Shown piece by piece: positions 8,472 to 17,216 of a DNA stretch of 64,000 nt (position 1 is the first letter of the stretch; the number at the start of each line of letters is the position of its first letter). The notes beneath the pieces were generated by a model. The model did not search any database. It was not told the DNA's origin and saw nothing but the letters and a program-made list of their open reading frames with translations. The translations under genes were made by a program, and so were the position numbers. The DNA comes from Bacillus solimangrovi. Its GTDB lineage: Bacteria > Bacillota > Bacilli > Bacillales > Bacillaceae_N. The stretch lies in contig NZ_MJEH01000022.1 of assembly GCF_001742425.1 (NCBI RefSeq), positions 171,195-235,194 of the forward strand, written 5' to 3'.

Positions 8472-9191
8472 TTATACAAGTTCAACAAATTGTTCGAGTT
8501 TACATATTCGAAATACATTTTTAATTGGATCTGATGCATGATGGATTATTATTTTCCTTGTTAATGATAACGGATGAATCCATTTAACTAACAAACTGAC
8601 ACCTGTACTATCAATAAATTTAACCTTTTGAAAATCAACATTTATTTCGTCAATATTTTTTTCAATATTATATTGTTGTAATACTCCTTCTAGTTCCCTC
8701 GTTGTCTCAAAGTTGATATCACAATTTATTTTCACTTGAAGAGACTGGTTTACTTCTTGAAAGTTTATCATTTCTTCCCCCCTTATTTTCGACCATACAA
8801 TAAACCTTAAATAAGCCGTTTTGCCCGTTTCATCGAATTCCAAATAATCTGAAACCAGTTTAGCCATTATGAGACCTCGACCACCAATTTGTAACGGTAC
8901 GGGCATTTTTTCTTGCAAACATCTCTTCCAATCAAACCCATCACCATGATCGGTAATTTCAATTTCAATCATTTTATTCGTCCACTTTATTTTCAAATCA
9001 ACTGTATTATCAACATTCGTTTCAGAATGCTCGATAATGTTACACAATACTTCTCCTATCGCTAACTTTACATTATATAAAAGAGTGCAATCTTCTTGTA
9101 AATTCAATCCGTTTTGTATTTGAAAGATAATTTCATTCAACAGATCACTCATTCTGTCACGATGAAGTTTGCAATCAACAATCGTAATCAT
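8472..9191 (-). CDS. Anti-sigma-type HATPase kinase fused to a STAS (anti-anti-sigma) domain
   Basis: A 239-residue cytosolic fusion. Residues 1-135 are a GHKL ATPase of the RsbW/SpoIIAB type: N-box GEVLCNIIEHSE, G1 box DHGDGF, G2 box GGRGLIMAKL. Residues 145-239 are a STAS domain of the RsbV/SpoIIAA type with the phosphorylatable Ser motif FIDSTGVSLL. In known partner switches kinase and STAS are separate proteins, the kinase phosphorylating the STAS Ser. Here both lie in one chain. The start overlaps the preceding gene by ATGA. A strong internal ribosome site could also yield the STAS part alone from 8771. It sits downstream of a haem-sensor receptor gene and near a PP2C phosphatase, as expected for a switch. 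The regulated target is not in the window. Confidence 0.9.
   Translation of the reverse strand: MITIVDCKLHRDRMSDLLNEIIFQIQNGLNLQEDCTLLYNVKLAIGEVLCNIIEHSETNVDNTVDLKIKWTNKMIEIEITDHGDGFDWKRCLQEKMPVPLQIGGRGLIMAKLVSDYLEFDETGKTAYLRFIVWSKIRGEEMINFQEVNQSLQVKINCDINFETTRELEGVLQQYNIEKNIDEINVDFQKVKFIDSTGVSLLVKWIHPLSLTRKIIIHHASDPIKNVFRICKLEQFVELV
8771..8784 (-). promoter_or_regulatory. Internal ribosome binding site for a free STAS protein
   Basis: Inside the fusion gene, AAGGGGGGAAGAAATG places a six-G Shine-Dalgarno run five bases before an in-frame ATG at 8771. It would start MINFQEVNQSLQVKIN, a natural beginning for a stand-alone RsbV-like protein of about 99 residues. Confidence 0.5.
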
Positions 9192-9511
9192 ATATGTTCA
9201 CGAATTACATGAATTTTATCAAATAGTGTTTTTAAATAAGGATGTTTAAATTCATCTTGATGTTCTAAACGGTACAATTGACTCCACAATGAATTGTATG
9301 TTGAACGGTATTGAGTTGGAACTGTTCCTTTATAAGCACGTTGAAGGTGCATTAAAAGAAATTTTGCTTGGTTACGCTGATCATGAGTATTCTTTTTCTC
9401 CCCCATGTCGATGTATAAAATTTGCTCATTAATCTCATGTAATAACGTTTCTGAAAGCTGTTCAATTGATACAAATATCCGATCTTTATATTTTAGGTTC
9501 ATGTCTTCCAT
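9188..9511 (-). CDS. Unrecognised 107-residue protein in the haem-sensor operon
   Basis: Not assigned to any family I know. The protein is short, soluble and predicted helical, with charged heptad-like stretches (SIEQLSETLLHEINEQI, DQRNQAKFLLMHLQRAYKG) and no signal or membrane segment. It begins 27 bases after the HemAT-like gene behind GGAAGCGGGG, and its stop overlaps the next start (ATGA), so all three are almost certainly one operon with coupled translation. Position suggests an adaptor or partner between the receptor and the kinase-STAS switch; this is inference only. Confidence 0.75.
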   Translation of the reverse strand: MEDMNLKYKDRIFVSIEQLSETLLHEINEQILYIDMGEKKNTHDQRNQAKFLLMHLQRAYKGTVPTQYRSTYNSLWSQLYRLEHQDEFKHPYLKTLFDKIHVIREHI

Positions 9512-9538
9512 CTCTTAACCCCGCTTCCTAATTACAAT

Positions 9539-10906
9539 TTAAGATTCAAATTTGTCTCCTAATTCACTATTAAGATACGAGAGTTGTTCAGCCATCTCAG
9601 CAACCTGTTGTGAAGCTGAAGAAATATCACGAAATGTTTCTTTAAATGAAATAATAAAGTTACTTAAATCATTTATTTTCAAATCATTACCTTTAATACC
9701 ACCTACTGATTCTTCCAAAACGTCTATAATACCCCGATTAATCATGCGGAATCTGCTTGCTTGCTCGACTATTTCCTTGAAAGATTGTTCAAAGTGATGA
9801 ACTTTTCCTTGAACATGTGAAATTTGCTCTTGAATATGATCCAGTGCCTCTTCCGTTTGCTGGGCAAGTTTTCGAACTTCTTTCGCAACTACGGTAAATC
9901 CTCTTCCATGCTCACCAGCCCTAGCTGCTTCAATCGTGGCATTAAGTGAAAGAACATTCGTTTGACTTGAAATATCACGAATAACTTTAACTACTTGACC
10001 AATTTTATTTGAACTTTCACTCAATTCTTCCGTCATATGTTTCGTTGCATTAATTGATTCAACAATCAAATCGATATCACTTAATGAGGTTGTAACACGT
10101 ACTTTACCACTATCAACATCACTTATCATTCGTTGTGAAGTGTCCTGAATATCTTCTATCCCTTGCATCATTTCTTCAACGTGAACTTCCTTCTCTGCGA
10201 TTGTTGCAGTCGTTTCTTCAGCATTGGCAGCTAGTAATGATGCAGATTCATTTAAACGTTGTTGCAATTCTTCTACTTCATTCAACTTCATCATAGAGGA
10301 TGAATACGACTCTATGTATGTAGAAATTCCAATCTGTATATCGAATGAACACAATCGTTGAAATGAATAATATACTTTATGAGCTTGCTCATAAGAAAGA
10401 TCCTCCAAAAAAAGTTTCAATGCTTCATTTTGTATTAACGTATACGCACCTATGTACCACTCTGGAAATAACTTAATTCGATTATGAACATTTCCTATGA
10501 TTTTTCTTCGAATAATGTAATCTTTCCCGACCTCTCCACTAAACATATCAAGCAAGTACTTTTGCAATGTTTGTTTTAACTTGTCAATTGTTGAATGATT
10601 CTCAATAATCTTCATTAAATTAGGAAGCTGACTTAAACGCTCATAAAAGGCATTAACGATTTGACTAACATTCTTCTCCATCACATCATTTACATTTGCA
10701 AGACGTTGAATATCTTCAGCTTTCAAATTTACAAAGAATATTTGCATCGCCTCATTTGATTCTTGTAATTCTTTATAATAACGGGCTACTGTCTCAGACA
10801 CCTCTATATTATCTCCATCATTGTCGAGTTGACCTGGTACAAACTCTTCATCTATTTTCCGCATAAATCGGAATGCACCCATTTCATTTAATAACGCTTT
10901 TTTCAT
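9539..10906 (-). CDS. hemAT: HemAT-like globin-coupled chemoreceptor
   Basis: A 455-residue soluble receptor. Residues 40-190 are a sensor globin; the proximal haem His is in [18 protein letters not shown] (about residue 141), and the flanking text matches HemAT. Residues 225-455 are an MCP signalling domain with the hairpin-tip sequence [20 protein letters not shown]. No membrane segment is present, as in HemAT. Known family members bind O2 and steer aerotaxis through CheA/CheW. I chose the ATG at 10906 because GGGGAGG lies six bases upstream; an ATG at 10921 lacks a site. A sigma-D-like promoter lies upstream. It heads an operon with the unknown 107-residue gene and the kinase-STAS fusion, which is unusual for a chemoreceptor. 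Confidence 0.93.
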   Translation of the reverse strand: MKKALLNEMGAFRFMRKIDEEFVPGQLDNDGDNIEVSETVARYYKELQESNEAMQIFFVNLKAEDIQRLANVNDVMEKNVSQIVNAFYERLSQLPNLMKIIENHSTIDKLKQTLQKYLLDMFSGEVGKDYIIRRKIIGNVHNRIKLFPEWYIGAYTLIQNEALKLFLEDLSYEQAHKVYYSFQRLCSFDIQIGISTYIESYSSSMMKLNEVEELQQRLNESASLLAANAEETTATIAEKEVHVEEMMQGIEDIQDTSQRMISDVDSGKVRVTTSLSDIDLIVESINATKHMTEELSESSNKIGQVVKVIRDISSQTNVLSLNATIEAARAGEHGRGFTVVAKEVRKLAQQTEEALDHIQEQISHVQGKVHHFEQSFKEIVEQASRFRMINRGIIDVLEESVGGIKGNDLKINDLSNFIISFKETFRDISSASQQVAEMAEQLSYLNSELGDKFES

Positions 10907-10984
10907 AGACTTCCTCCCCATTTAGAACTTCCCCCAATCATTTAATCTAAACCATTTCTAACCAATTATTTAGATCAACATATA

Positions 10985-11010
10985 GTATCAGCAATATTTC
11001 CCCTATTTTA
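10985..11010 (-). promoter_or_regulatory. Candidate sigma-D (flagellar/chemotaxis) promoter for the hemAT-like operon
   Basis: On the minus strand TAAA, a 14-base spacer and GCTGATAC resemble the Bacillus sigma-D consensus (TAAA, 13-16 bases, GCCGATAT). It lies about 80 bases before the chosen start codon. Sigma-D control is what is known for chemoreceptor genes in B. subtilis. Confidence 0.45.
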
Positions 11011-11180
11011 GTATATATGGAAATTAATAAAAAGAAAATTGGCAAATATTAATATATTGTTAACAAATTTGTAATATCATTCTATTTATTTGTTTTATAA
11101 TAACTATATGTACCTACTAAACTTTTTTAATGTAAAAATAACATCAAAAAATTCAATGTAACAATTTAATCATTCATAAC

Positions 11181-11210
11181 TTTACAGAATTAAAGTGCGA
11201 AAGGTATAAT
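11181..11210 (+). promoter_or_regulatory. Candidate sigma-A promoter for the receiver-phosphatase gene
   Basis: TTTACA, an 18-base spacer and TATAAT, about 95 bases upstream of the start codon. Confidence 0.5.
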
Positions 11211-11304
11211 CATCCTTCAACTAACTATCTATATACTATTAGACTTTATGACAAAGTTAATCATGATCAGAAATATCAGTAATTAATTTCATGAAAGGAT
11301 CTAT

Positions 11305-12477
11305 GTGTACATGCACATTTTACTTATCCATGCTATATCAGCCGAGAGGCGTAATTTAATTGACTTGCTCAAATCTCATAAAAATACAAAACAGATCACT
11401 AAGTTCAAATCTATTGAAAGTGCGAACGGCTATTTACTAAAAGTAACAAATGATACTTCAATTCCTGACGTTATTCTAGTGGATAATTTCAACAATTCGA
11501 ATAAAGTTCTTAAATTATGTTCGAACATGCGTAAACAAACGTGGCTTAAATATATCCCTGTGTTACTTCTATCTGATACTTCTCACATGTCCTTTTTAGA
11601 ACGAGCCATTAATCATGGCGTTACAGATTATATAAATAAACCTGTACATCCAACAGAAGTTCTTAATCGAATTAGCCTATCTGTAAAATTAAAGATAGAA
11701 AGCGAAGAAAATAGGAGAAGAGAGAAAGAACTCGCTTATATGTTCAAGTCAATTCATGAAGACGTTGAACTTGCAAGACAAATCCAATCAGGAATTCTCC
11801 CTAATGAAATAACTGATAATAATATTCAAATTTCTGCATTGTTTCAGCCTTCAGAACAACTTTCAGGAGATATGTATTATTGGGTAAAAATTAATGATCA
11901 CCAATATGCGATAATATTAATCGACATCGTTGGACATGGCATTCATGCCGCATTAGTTAGCATGTCCTTCCGCTCTCTCCTTCACGGGTTATTAACTCGA
12001 GTAGTAGATCCAATTCTCGTAATAGAAGAGTTAAATGATCATATTCATCAATTATTTAAACAACAAAATCGAACTCGTTTATTAAACTATTATTTCACAG
12101 CATTATATGCAGTTATTGATACAGCAGAACAGACTATTGAATATGTAAATGCAGGGCACCCTGATGGATTATTTATTACTGAACAGCAAGATCTTTTATT
12201 GATGAATGAAGGGTGCCCACCGATAGGACTTATCCCAAATATGGTAGTAAAAAAAGAAAAAATAGCATACCATTCACAAACAAAACTACTTTTCTTTACA
12301 GATGGATTAATTGAAATATCAAATCAAAAATTATGGACAGATCGTCTGATAAGTCATCTTAAACAATCATTCTATCTAGATAATGAAAAATTACTTAATC
12401 GAATCATAGACAGTCGAAATAACGAATCTATTCAGAATGATGACATCTGCATTATTGCTATTAATTTAAAACCTTAA
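11305..12477 (+). CDS. Receiver-domain PP2C phosphatase (RsbU/SpoIIE type)
   Basis: A 390-residue cytosolic protein. Residues 1-130 are a response-regulator receiver with the phospho-acceptor Asp in PDVILVDN and the conserved Lys in INKPVHPTEV. A short helical linker (residues 130-165) leads to a SpoIIE/PP2C domain with the metal-binding signatures SGDMYYWVKIN, IDIVGHGIHAAL, FTDGLIEI and NDDICIIAI. Such proteins dephosphorylate a phospho-STAS partner when their receiver is phosphorylated. The gene faces away from the hemAT-like operon, whose last gene supplies a STAS domain, its obvious candidate substrate. GTG at 11305 or ATG at 11311 could start; GAAAGGA precedes both. No histidine kinase gene is adjacent. 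Confidence 0.9.
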   Translation: MYMHILLIHAISAERRNLIDLLKSHKNTKQITKFKSIESANGYLLKVTNDTSIPDVILVDNFNNSNKVLKLCSNMRKQTWLKYIPVLLLSDTSHMSFLERAINHGVTDYINKPVHPTEVLNRISLSVKLKIESEENRRREKELAYMFKSIHEDVELARQIQSGILPNEITDNNIQISALFQPSEQLSGDMYYWVKINDHQYAIILIDIVGHGIHAALVSMSFRSLLHGLLTRVVDPILVIEELNDHIHQLFKQQNRTRLLNYYFTALYAVIDTAEQTIEYVNAGHPDGLFITEQQDLLLMNEGCPPIGLIPNMVVKKEKIAYHSQTKLLFFTDGLIEISNQKLWTDRLISHLKQSFYLDNEKLLNRIIDSRNNESIQNDDICIIAINLKP

Positions 12478-12494
12478 TAAATCATTTAAATCTT

Positions 12495-12535
12495 GAAAAC
12501 ACGACCTATAGTAATTTTATGTAAGTCGTGTTTTC
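12495..12535. terminator. Bidirectional terminator between convergent genes
   Basis: GAAAACACGAC pairs with GTCGTGTTTTC around a 19-base loop; it separates the phosphatase gene (plus) from the end of the hydrogenase operon (minus). Confidence 0.7.
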
Positions 12536-12591
12536 TCATAATTATGAATTTAATGTATACATATTAAGTAGTAATTAATCTATAACTAGCG

Positions 12592-13590
12592 TTAACAAAT
12601 CCTAGGAAATTGCATTCCTGCTAACCGTCGTAGCATACGTCGACTTCCAAGTGCAGTTTCCAACAATATCCTGCCATTCGTAGTTGCCGTCACTCTCCCG
12701 ATAACCTTTGACTCTTCTGTTTCTTTATATTTTTTTAGCAACTGAAGGACGTCTTCCTCTACTTCTTCCGCTACAATCATTACGACTTTACCCTCATTTG
12801 CCAAATATAGTGGGTCAAAACCTAACAAATCACAAGCCCCATGCACTTCTCTTCGAACTGGAATAGCCTCTTCTTCAAGTTGGATTTCTAGATCCTCTGA
12901 TTCACAAATCTCAACTAAAGTTGTTGCTAGCCCTCCTCGTGTTGGATCACGCATGACTTTTACCCCATCTATTTCATTTAGCAACGCTTCAATTGGAGCG
13001 TGTAAGCAAGCACAATCACTGTCCAAATCCATTTCAAGACCAAGTTCACCACGCGCTGCTAATACAGCCATCCCATGATCTCCAATTGAACCACTAACGA
13101 TAACACTATCTCCTTCTTGAACAGGTGTACTTGTTGTTTCAATAACTCTACCTACACCAGCTGTATTAATAAACAATCCATCTGCACTACCTCGTTCTAC
13201 AACTTTAGTATCACCTGCTACAATTTTAACATTTGCATTTGATGCTTCAGTTGCCATGTCCGCTACAATTTGCTTCAAATCTGTTAATCGGAAACCTTCC
13301 TCAATAATAAATGAAGCTGTCAAAAATAGTGGGACAGCTCCACTAACAGCTAGGTCATTCACTGTACCTGCAACTGCTAACTTACCAATTGAACCACCTG
13401 GGAAAAAGAGCGGTTGAATAACAAAGCTATCAGTTGTTAATGCAAGCTTTGTCCCAGGAGAATCAAATATCGCAGCATCCTGTTGTGCTTCTCGTTCGTG
13501 TCCAAATGCTTTGACAAATACATCTTGTATTAATCGGTGTGCAAGTTCTCCACCATCACCATGTGCTAAATTAATTCGCTCTCCACTCAT
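12592..13590 (-). CDS. hypE: Hydrogenase maturation factor HypE
   Basis: A 332-residue PurM-like ATPase that dehydrates the carbamoylated C-terminal Cys to a thiocyanate, the source of the CN ligands of the [NiFe] site. The start MSGERINLAHGDGG at 13590 gives the canonical HypE N-terminus; longer frames add a non-conserved stretch. The chain ends in PRIC, preserving the essential terminal Cys. It overlaps the hypD stop by ATGA and is the last gene of the operon. Confidence 0.97.
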   Translation of the reverse strand: MSGERINLAHGDGGELAHRLIQDVFVKAFGHEREAQQDAAIFDSPGTKLALTTDSFVIQPLFFPGGSIGKLAVAGTVNDLAVSGAVPLFLTASFIIEEGFRLTDLKQIVADMATEASNANVKIVAGDTKVVERGSADGLFINTAGVGRVIETTSTPVQEGDSVIVSGSIGDHGMAVLAARGELGLEMDLDSDCACLHAPIEALLNEIDGVKVMRDPTRGGLATTLVEICESEDLEIQLEEEAIPVRREVHGACDLLGFDPLYLANEGKVVMIVAEEVEEDVLQLLKKYKETEESKVIGRVTATTNGRILLETALGSRRMLRRLAGMQFPRIC

Positions 13591-14702
13591 GCTTCCACCT
13601 CTTGTAGATATTGATAAGATGCTGAACAACTTCCTTCAGTAGAAACCATACATGGACCTATAGGCTTTATCGGTGTACATCCCTTCCCAAACAAAATACA
13701 TTCAGAAGGTGAAATTTTCCCACTAATTACTTCTCCACAACGACATTTCGTTTTTGGGGGCTCCTTCGTTTGTATTTGAAATCGTTCTCTAGCATTAAAT
13801 TGGTTATACTCTTCTTTCAACCGTAAACCACTATTATTAATGATTCCAAGTCCACGCCAGTTTTCATCTGATAACCTAAAATACTGCTCCATTAAACGAA
13901 TTGCATTACGATTGCCTTCTCTCGAGACAACTGCTTTATAACAATTCTTAATACTCTTATCATTTTCTAATAAAGATAAAAGACATTCATAAATTCCACT
14001 TAAAAGCTCTACTGGTTCAAAACCTGTAATACTACCAGTGACACCGAAGTCTTTCGGTAAAAAATCGAAATGCTCACTACCTGTCACCATTGCGACATGA
14101 CCTGGTAATAAAAATGCATCAATTGCAGTATCTCCCTCTTCTAATAAAGTACGTAATATCGGTTCAACTAGCTTAGTAGAAAGCCAAACTGAAAAATTTT
14201 CAACGTCGTGTTGTTCTGCTAAATCGATTGCCACTGATATAATTGGTATTGTCGTTTCAAACCCTACACCTAAAAAAACGACTTGTTTAGTAGGATGGTC
14301 TATCGCCAACTTCACAGCATCAAGAGGTGAATATACGACACGAACATCTCTTCCTTCTGCCTTCGCTTCCATCAAAGTAATCGTCGAACCTGGCACACGC
14401 ATCATATCTCCAAATGTACAAAGAATTACCTCTTTTTCTAATGAAAGTTGAATCATAGAATCTATTTCTTCCTGCGCTGTGACACATACGGGACATCCAG
14501 GACCTGATATCAACTTAACATGATCACTTAAGGCCTGCTTTACACCACTTTTTGCTAATGCCATCGTATGTGAACCACATACTTCCATGATTACAGGTAA
14601 ACGTTTATATTGAGCTGTATACCTATTACTTAATTGTTTAACCTTTGTTAACAACTGCCTACTTAACATAGGGTCAGAGGAAGTTTTAAGTAGTTCGTAC
14701 AT
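13587..14702 (-). CDS. hypD: Hydrogenase maturation factor HypD
   Basis: A 371-residue Fe-S protein that, with HypC, carries the Fe(CN)2CO unit during assembly. It shows the family signatures VIMEVCGSHTMALAKSG, LISGPGCPVC and GFETT, and C-terminal cysteines (TKCRCGEV, LFGKGCTPIKPIGPC) for the [4Fe-4S] cluster. I set the start at the ATG at 14702 (MYELLKTSSDP), behind GGAGG. This start lies inside the end of hypC (17-base overlap), a sign of coupled translation. Longer upstream frames only shadow hypC. Confidence 0.96.
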   Translation of the reverse strand: MYELLKTSSDPMLSRQLLTKVKQLSNRYTAQYKRLPVIMEVCGSHTMALAKSGVKQALSDHVKLISGPGCPVCVTAQEEIDSMIQLSLEKEVILCTFGDMMRVPGSTITLMEAKAEGRDVRVVYSPLDAVKLAIDHPTKQVVFLGVGFETTIPIISVAIDLAEQHDVENFSVWLSTKLVEPILRTLLEEGDTAIDAFLLPGHVAMVTGSEHFDFLPKDFGVTGSITGFEPVELLSGIYECLLSLLENDKSIKNCYKAVVSREGNRNAIRLMEQYFRLSDENWRGLGIINNSGLRLKEEYNQFNARERFQIQTKEPPKTKCRCGEVISGKISPSECILFGKGCTPIKPIGPCMVSTEGSCSASYQYLQEVEA

Positions 14703-14910
14703 CAACAATCTTCCTCCATTCCTCAATGCTCTCTTTCGCATATTGTTCATCAATAATTGACATCGCTTGTCCTGCATGAACAATGACAAATTGTCCTACC
14801 TCAACTTCTGTTACAAAAATTATCCCAACTTCCATCTTCGAACCCATCACATCAATCGTTGCATCATATTCTCTTTTCTCTATTACCTTTGCTGGTACTC
14901 CTACACACAT
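14686..14910 (-). CDS. hypC: Hydrogenase maturation chaperone HypC
   Basis: A 74-residue chaperone. It starts MCVGVPAKVIEK, so the essential second-position Cys that binds the iron centre and the large subunit is present only if translation begins at 14910; AAAGGAGTG just upstream supports this. The rest (VGQFVIVHAGQAMSIIDEQ) matches the HypC/HupF family. It overlaps hypD by 17 bases and follows hypF by 20 bases. Confidence 0.95.
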   Translation of the reverse strand: MCVGVPAKVIEKREYDATIDVMGSKMEVGIIFVTEVEVGQFVIVHAGQAMSIIDEQYAKESIEEWRKIVDVRTT

Positions 14911-14930
14911 GCTTTTCACTCCTTTACCAT

Positions 14931-17216
14931 TCACAGTGCTGCTTTAGCAATCATTAGTTGACCAATTGCTAAACCACCGTCACCACATGGCACTCGATGA
15001 TGTTTGTATACATCAAACTTGTGTACAGTAAGCATTCGTTGGATGTCATGTGATAACTTGACATTGTGAAAACTACCGCCTGACAAAACGACTTTATTTG
15101 TATAAATCTGATTCACCTTTACAACTTCAAGTACTGCTGTAATGATTGCAGAAACGACTGTCTCATGAAAACGTACGATTATTTCATCGATAGACACGCC
15201 ACTTAAATAATCTTCAACAATTTCTCTTAACATCTGGCTAAAATCTATTTCTATTAATTCATTGATTCGACATAACTCATATGTAAAAGGTTTAGCGTTG
15301 TCATTTTTTATATGAATAGCTTTTAACTGTTCAGATAATAAAATTGCTGCTTCCCCTTCATAGGAGGTAATATGACATATTCCTAGTATCGAACTAATAG
15401 CATCGAACAATCTCCCACACGTTCCCACAAGAGGGCTGTTCAATTTTTTATTTATCATTTTTTCGATAATATCAATCTCAAATTTTTTATTAGAGAAAAT
15501 TTGATTTGCGATATCTTTCCCATCTTCAAGTTGATGAATGAGCATGGCAACAGCGTTACGCCAAGGTTCCTTAATTGCCTTCTCACCACCTGGCAATGGA
15601 CTGTAACGGAGGTGTGCAAGTCGCTCCACACCACATGCATTTCCATATAAAACTTCAAAACCCCAAATATTCCCATCATCTCCATATCCAGTTCCGTCCA
15701 ATATGATACCTAGACAAGGCTCAGTAAGATTATTTTCAGTCATGCATGCGACATGGTGTGCATGATGATGTTGCACTTCAAATATCGGAACTTGTAAGTT
15801 ATCCGCCCATTCCCGAATGTGATAATTAGGATGTTTATCAATTACTGCAATCCGATGCTGAACGGAAAAAAGCTGTTGTGTTCGTTCATAATCTTCTTGC
15901 AAATAGTCAACCATATCCACCCCTGTTATCTCACCAATATGCTTAGATAAAAAAATTTGTTTATTACGACCAATTGCATATGTATTCTTTTGATCACTAC
16001 CTAAAGCGAGTATTCCATCAACATCGACATGAACTGAAATTGGTTCAGGTGCATATCCCCTACCTCGTCGTAAAAATGTAGGATAACTGACATCCGTGCA
16101 CATAACTGAATCATCGATTGATTGAAGGATCGGACGGTCGTCACTTAATATGGCATCACTTACTTCTTGCAACTTACTTAACGCATCCTCTTCTGTTGAA
16201 ATCATCGGTAACCCTGATATATTTGCACTCGTCATTACTAATACATCGGTTTGCATCCCGTTAAATATTAAGTAATGAAGAGGTGTATATGGTAACATGA
16301 TACCTAATGAACGATAGTTGGGTGCGACTTCCATAATACTAGTAGATTCTCGTAAAGGTAAGATGACAATTGGAGCTTCGGATGATGACAATAGCTGCTC
16401 GTCATCTTCACTAACTATGCACAATTGTTTTGCAACTTTAAGTGAACGTACCATGCATGCCAACGGACGTGATGGGCGATGCTTTCTCACTCGTAGTTCA
16501 TTAACTACTGTTGGATTAGTTGCATCACATACGAGGTGATAACCTCCAAGACCTTTTATCGCAACAACCTTACCTTGGTCTATCAGTCGCCTTACCTCTG
16601 TAATTGCTGCTTCCTTTTCAGCTCGAATGGTTCCATCCATCTTTATTAGGCGGAGATTTGGTCCACACTTATGACATGAGATTGGCTGAGCATGATGTCT
16701 ACGATTCATTGTGTCCTTATATTCTGCTTCGCACTTTTCACACATTTTAAACTGTTGCATCGATGTTCGTGGCCTATCATATGGTAAAGAATCAATGATT
16801 GTATAACGTGGACCACATTGAGTACAATTGATGAACGGGTACTGATACCGGTGATTTGTTGGATCGTTTAACTCTTCTAAACATACTTGGCATATAGCTG
16901 TTTCAATCGGGACAATCAGGTTTGAATCACCCTGTGCTTCGCTAGGTTCGATTGTAAAATCAAAAAAGTTATGTTGATTAGATACGTCCTTCACTTCGAA
17001 AAAATCAATTCTTGCTGCATGAGGTTTTTTTTCATGCAATTGGTTAATAAATACATCCATAAGTCTCTCACTTGCTTGTGCAATTATGCGAACACCGTCC
17101 TTGTTATTCTGTACGTTCCCAACTATTCCTAGATCTTTCGCACATTGAAACACATATGGACGAAAACCTACTCCCTGAACTCTACCTCTTATTGTGATAC
17201 ATTTTGTTGTTGACAC
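14931..17216 (-). CDS. hypF: Carbamoyltransferase HypF
   Basis: A 761-residue enzyme that uses carbamoyl phosphate to carbamoylate HypE. Domains in order: acylphosphatase (residues 1-90, RGRVQGVGFRPYVF), two zinc-finger motifs (CQVCLEEL, NCTQCGPRY, CEKCEAEY, SCHKCGPN), a YrdC/Sua5-like domain (KGLGGYHLVCDATNP) and a Kae1/HypF C-terminal domain with the metal-binding HHAHHVACM. The start is GTG, overlapping the end of hypB by 28 bases. Full family length; no damage seen. Confidence 0.97.
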   Translation of the reverse strand: MSTTKCITIRGRVQGVGFRPYVFQCAKDLGIVGNVQNNKDGVRIIAQASERLMDVFINQLHEKKPHAARIDFFEVKDVSNQHNFFDFTIEPSEAQGDSNLIVPIETAICQVCLEELNDPTNHRYQYPFINCTQCGPRYTIIDSLPYDRPRTSMQQFKMCEKCEAEYKDTMNRRHHAQPISCHKCGPNLRLIKMDGTIRAEKEAAITEVRRLIDQGKVVAIKGLGGYHLVCDATNPTVVNELRVRKHRPSRPLACMVRSLKVAKQLCIVSEDDEQLLSSSEAPIVILPLRESTSIMEVAPNYRSLGIMLPYTPLHYLIFNGMQTDVLVMTSANISGLPMISTEEDALSKLQEVSDAILSDDRPILQSIDDSVMCTDVSYPTFLRRGRGYAPEPISVHVDVDGILALGSDQKNTYAIGRNKQIFLSKHIGEITGVDMVDYLQEDYERTQQLFSVQHRIAVIDKHPNYHIREWADNLQVPIFEVQHHHAHHVACMTENNLTEPCLGIILDGTGYGDDGNIWGFEVLYGNACGVERLAHLRYSPLPGGEKAIKEPWRNAVAMLIHQLEDGKDIANQIFSNKKFEIDIIEKMINKKLNSPLVGTCGRLFDAISSILGICHITSYEGEAAILLSEQLKAIHIKNDNAKPFTYELCRINELIEIDFSQMLREIVEDYLSGVSIDEIIVRFHETVVSAIITAVLEVVKVNQIYTNKVVLSGGSFHNVKLSHDIQRMLTVHKFDVYKHHRVPCGDGGLAIGQLMIAKAAL

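Larger units (their letters stand above)
10907..11304. other. Divergent promoter region between hemAT-like and receiver-phosphatase genes
   Basis: About 400 very AT-rich bases holding one sigma-D-like promoter (minus) and one sigma-A-like promoter (plus), listed separately. Nothing coding was seen. Confidence 0.5.
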
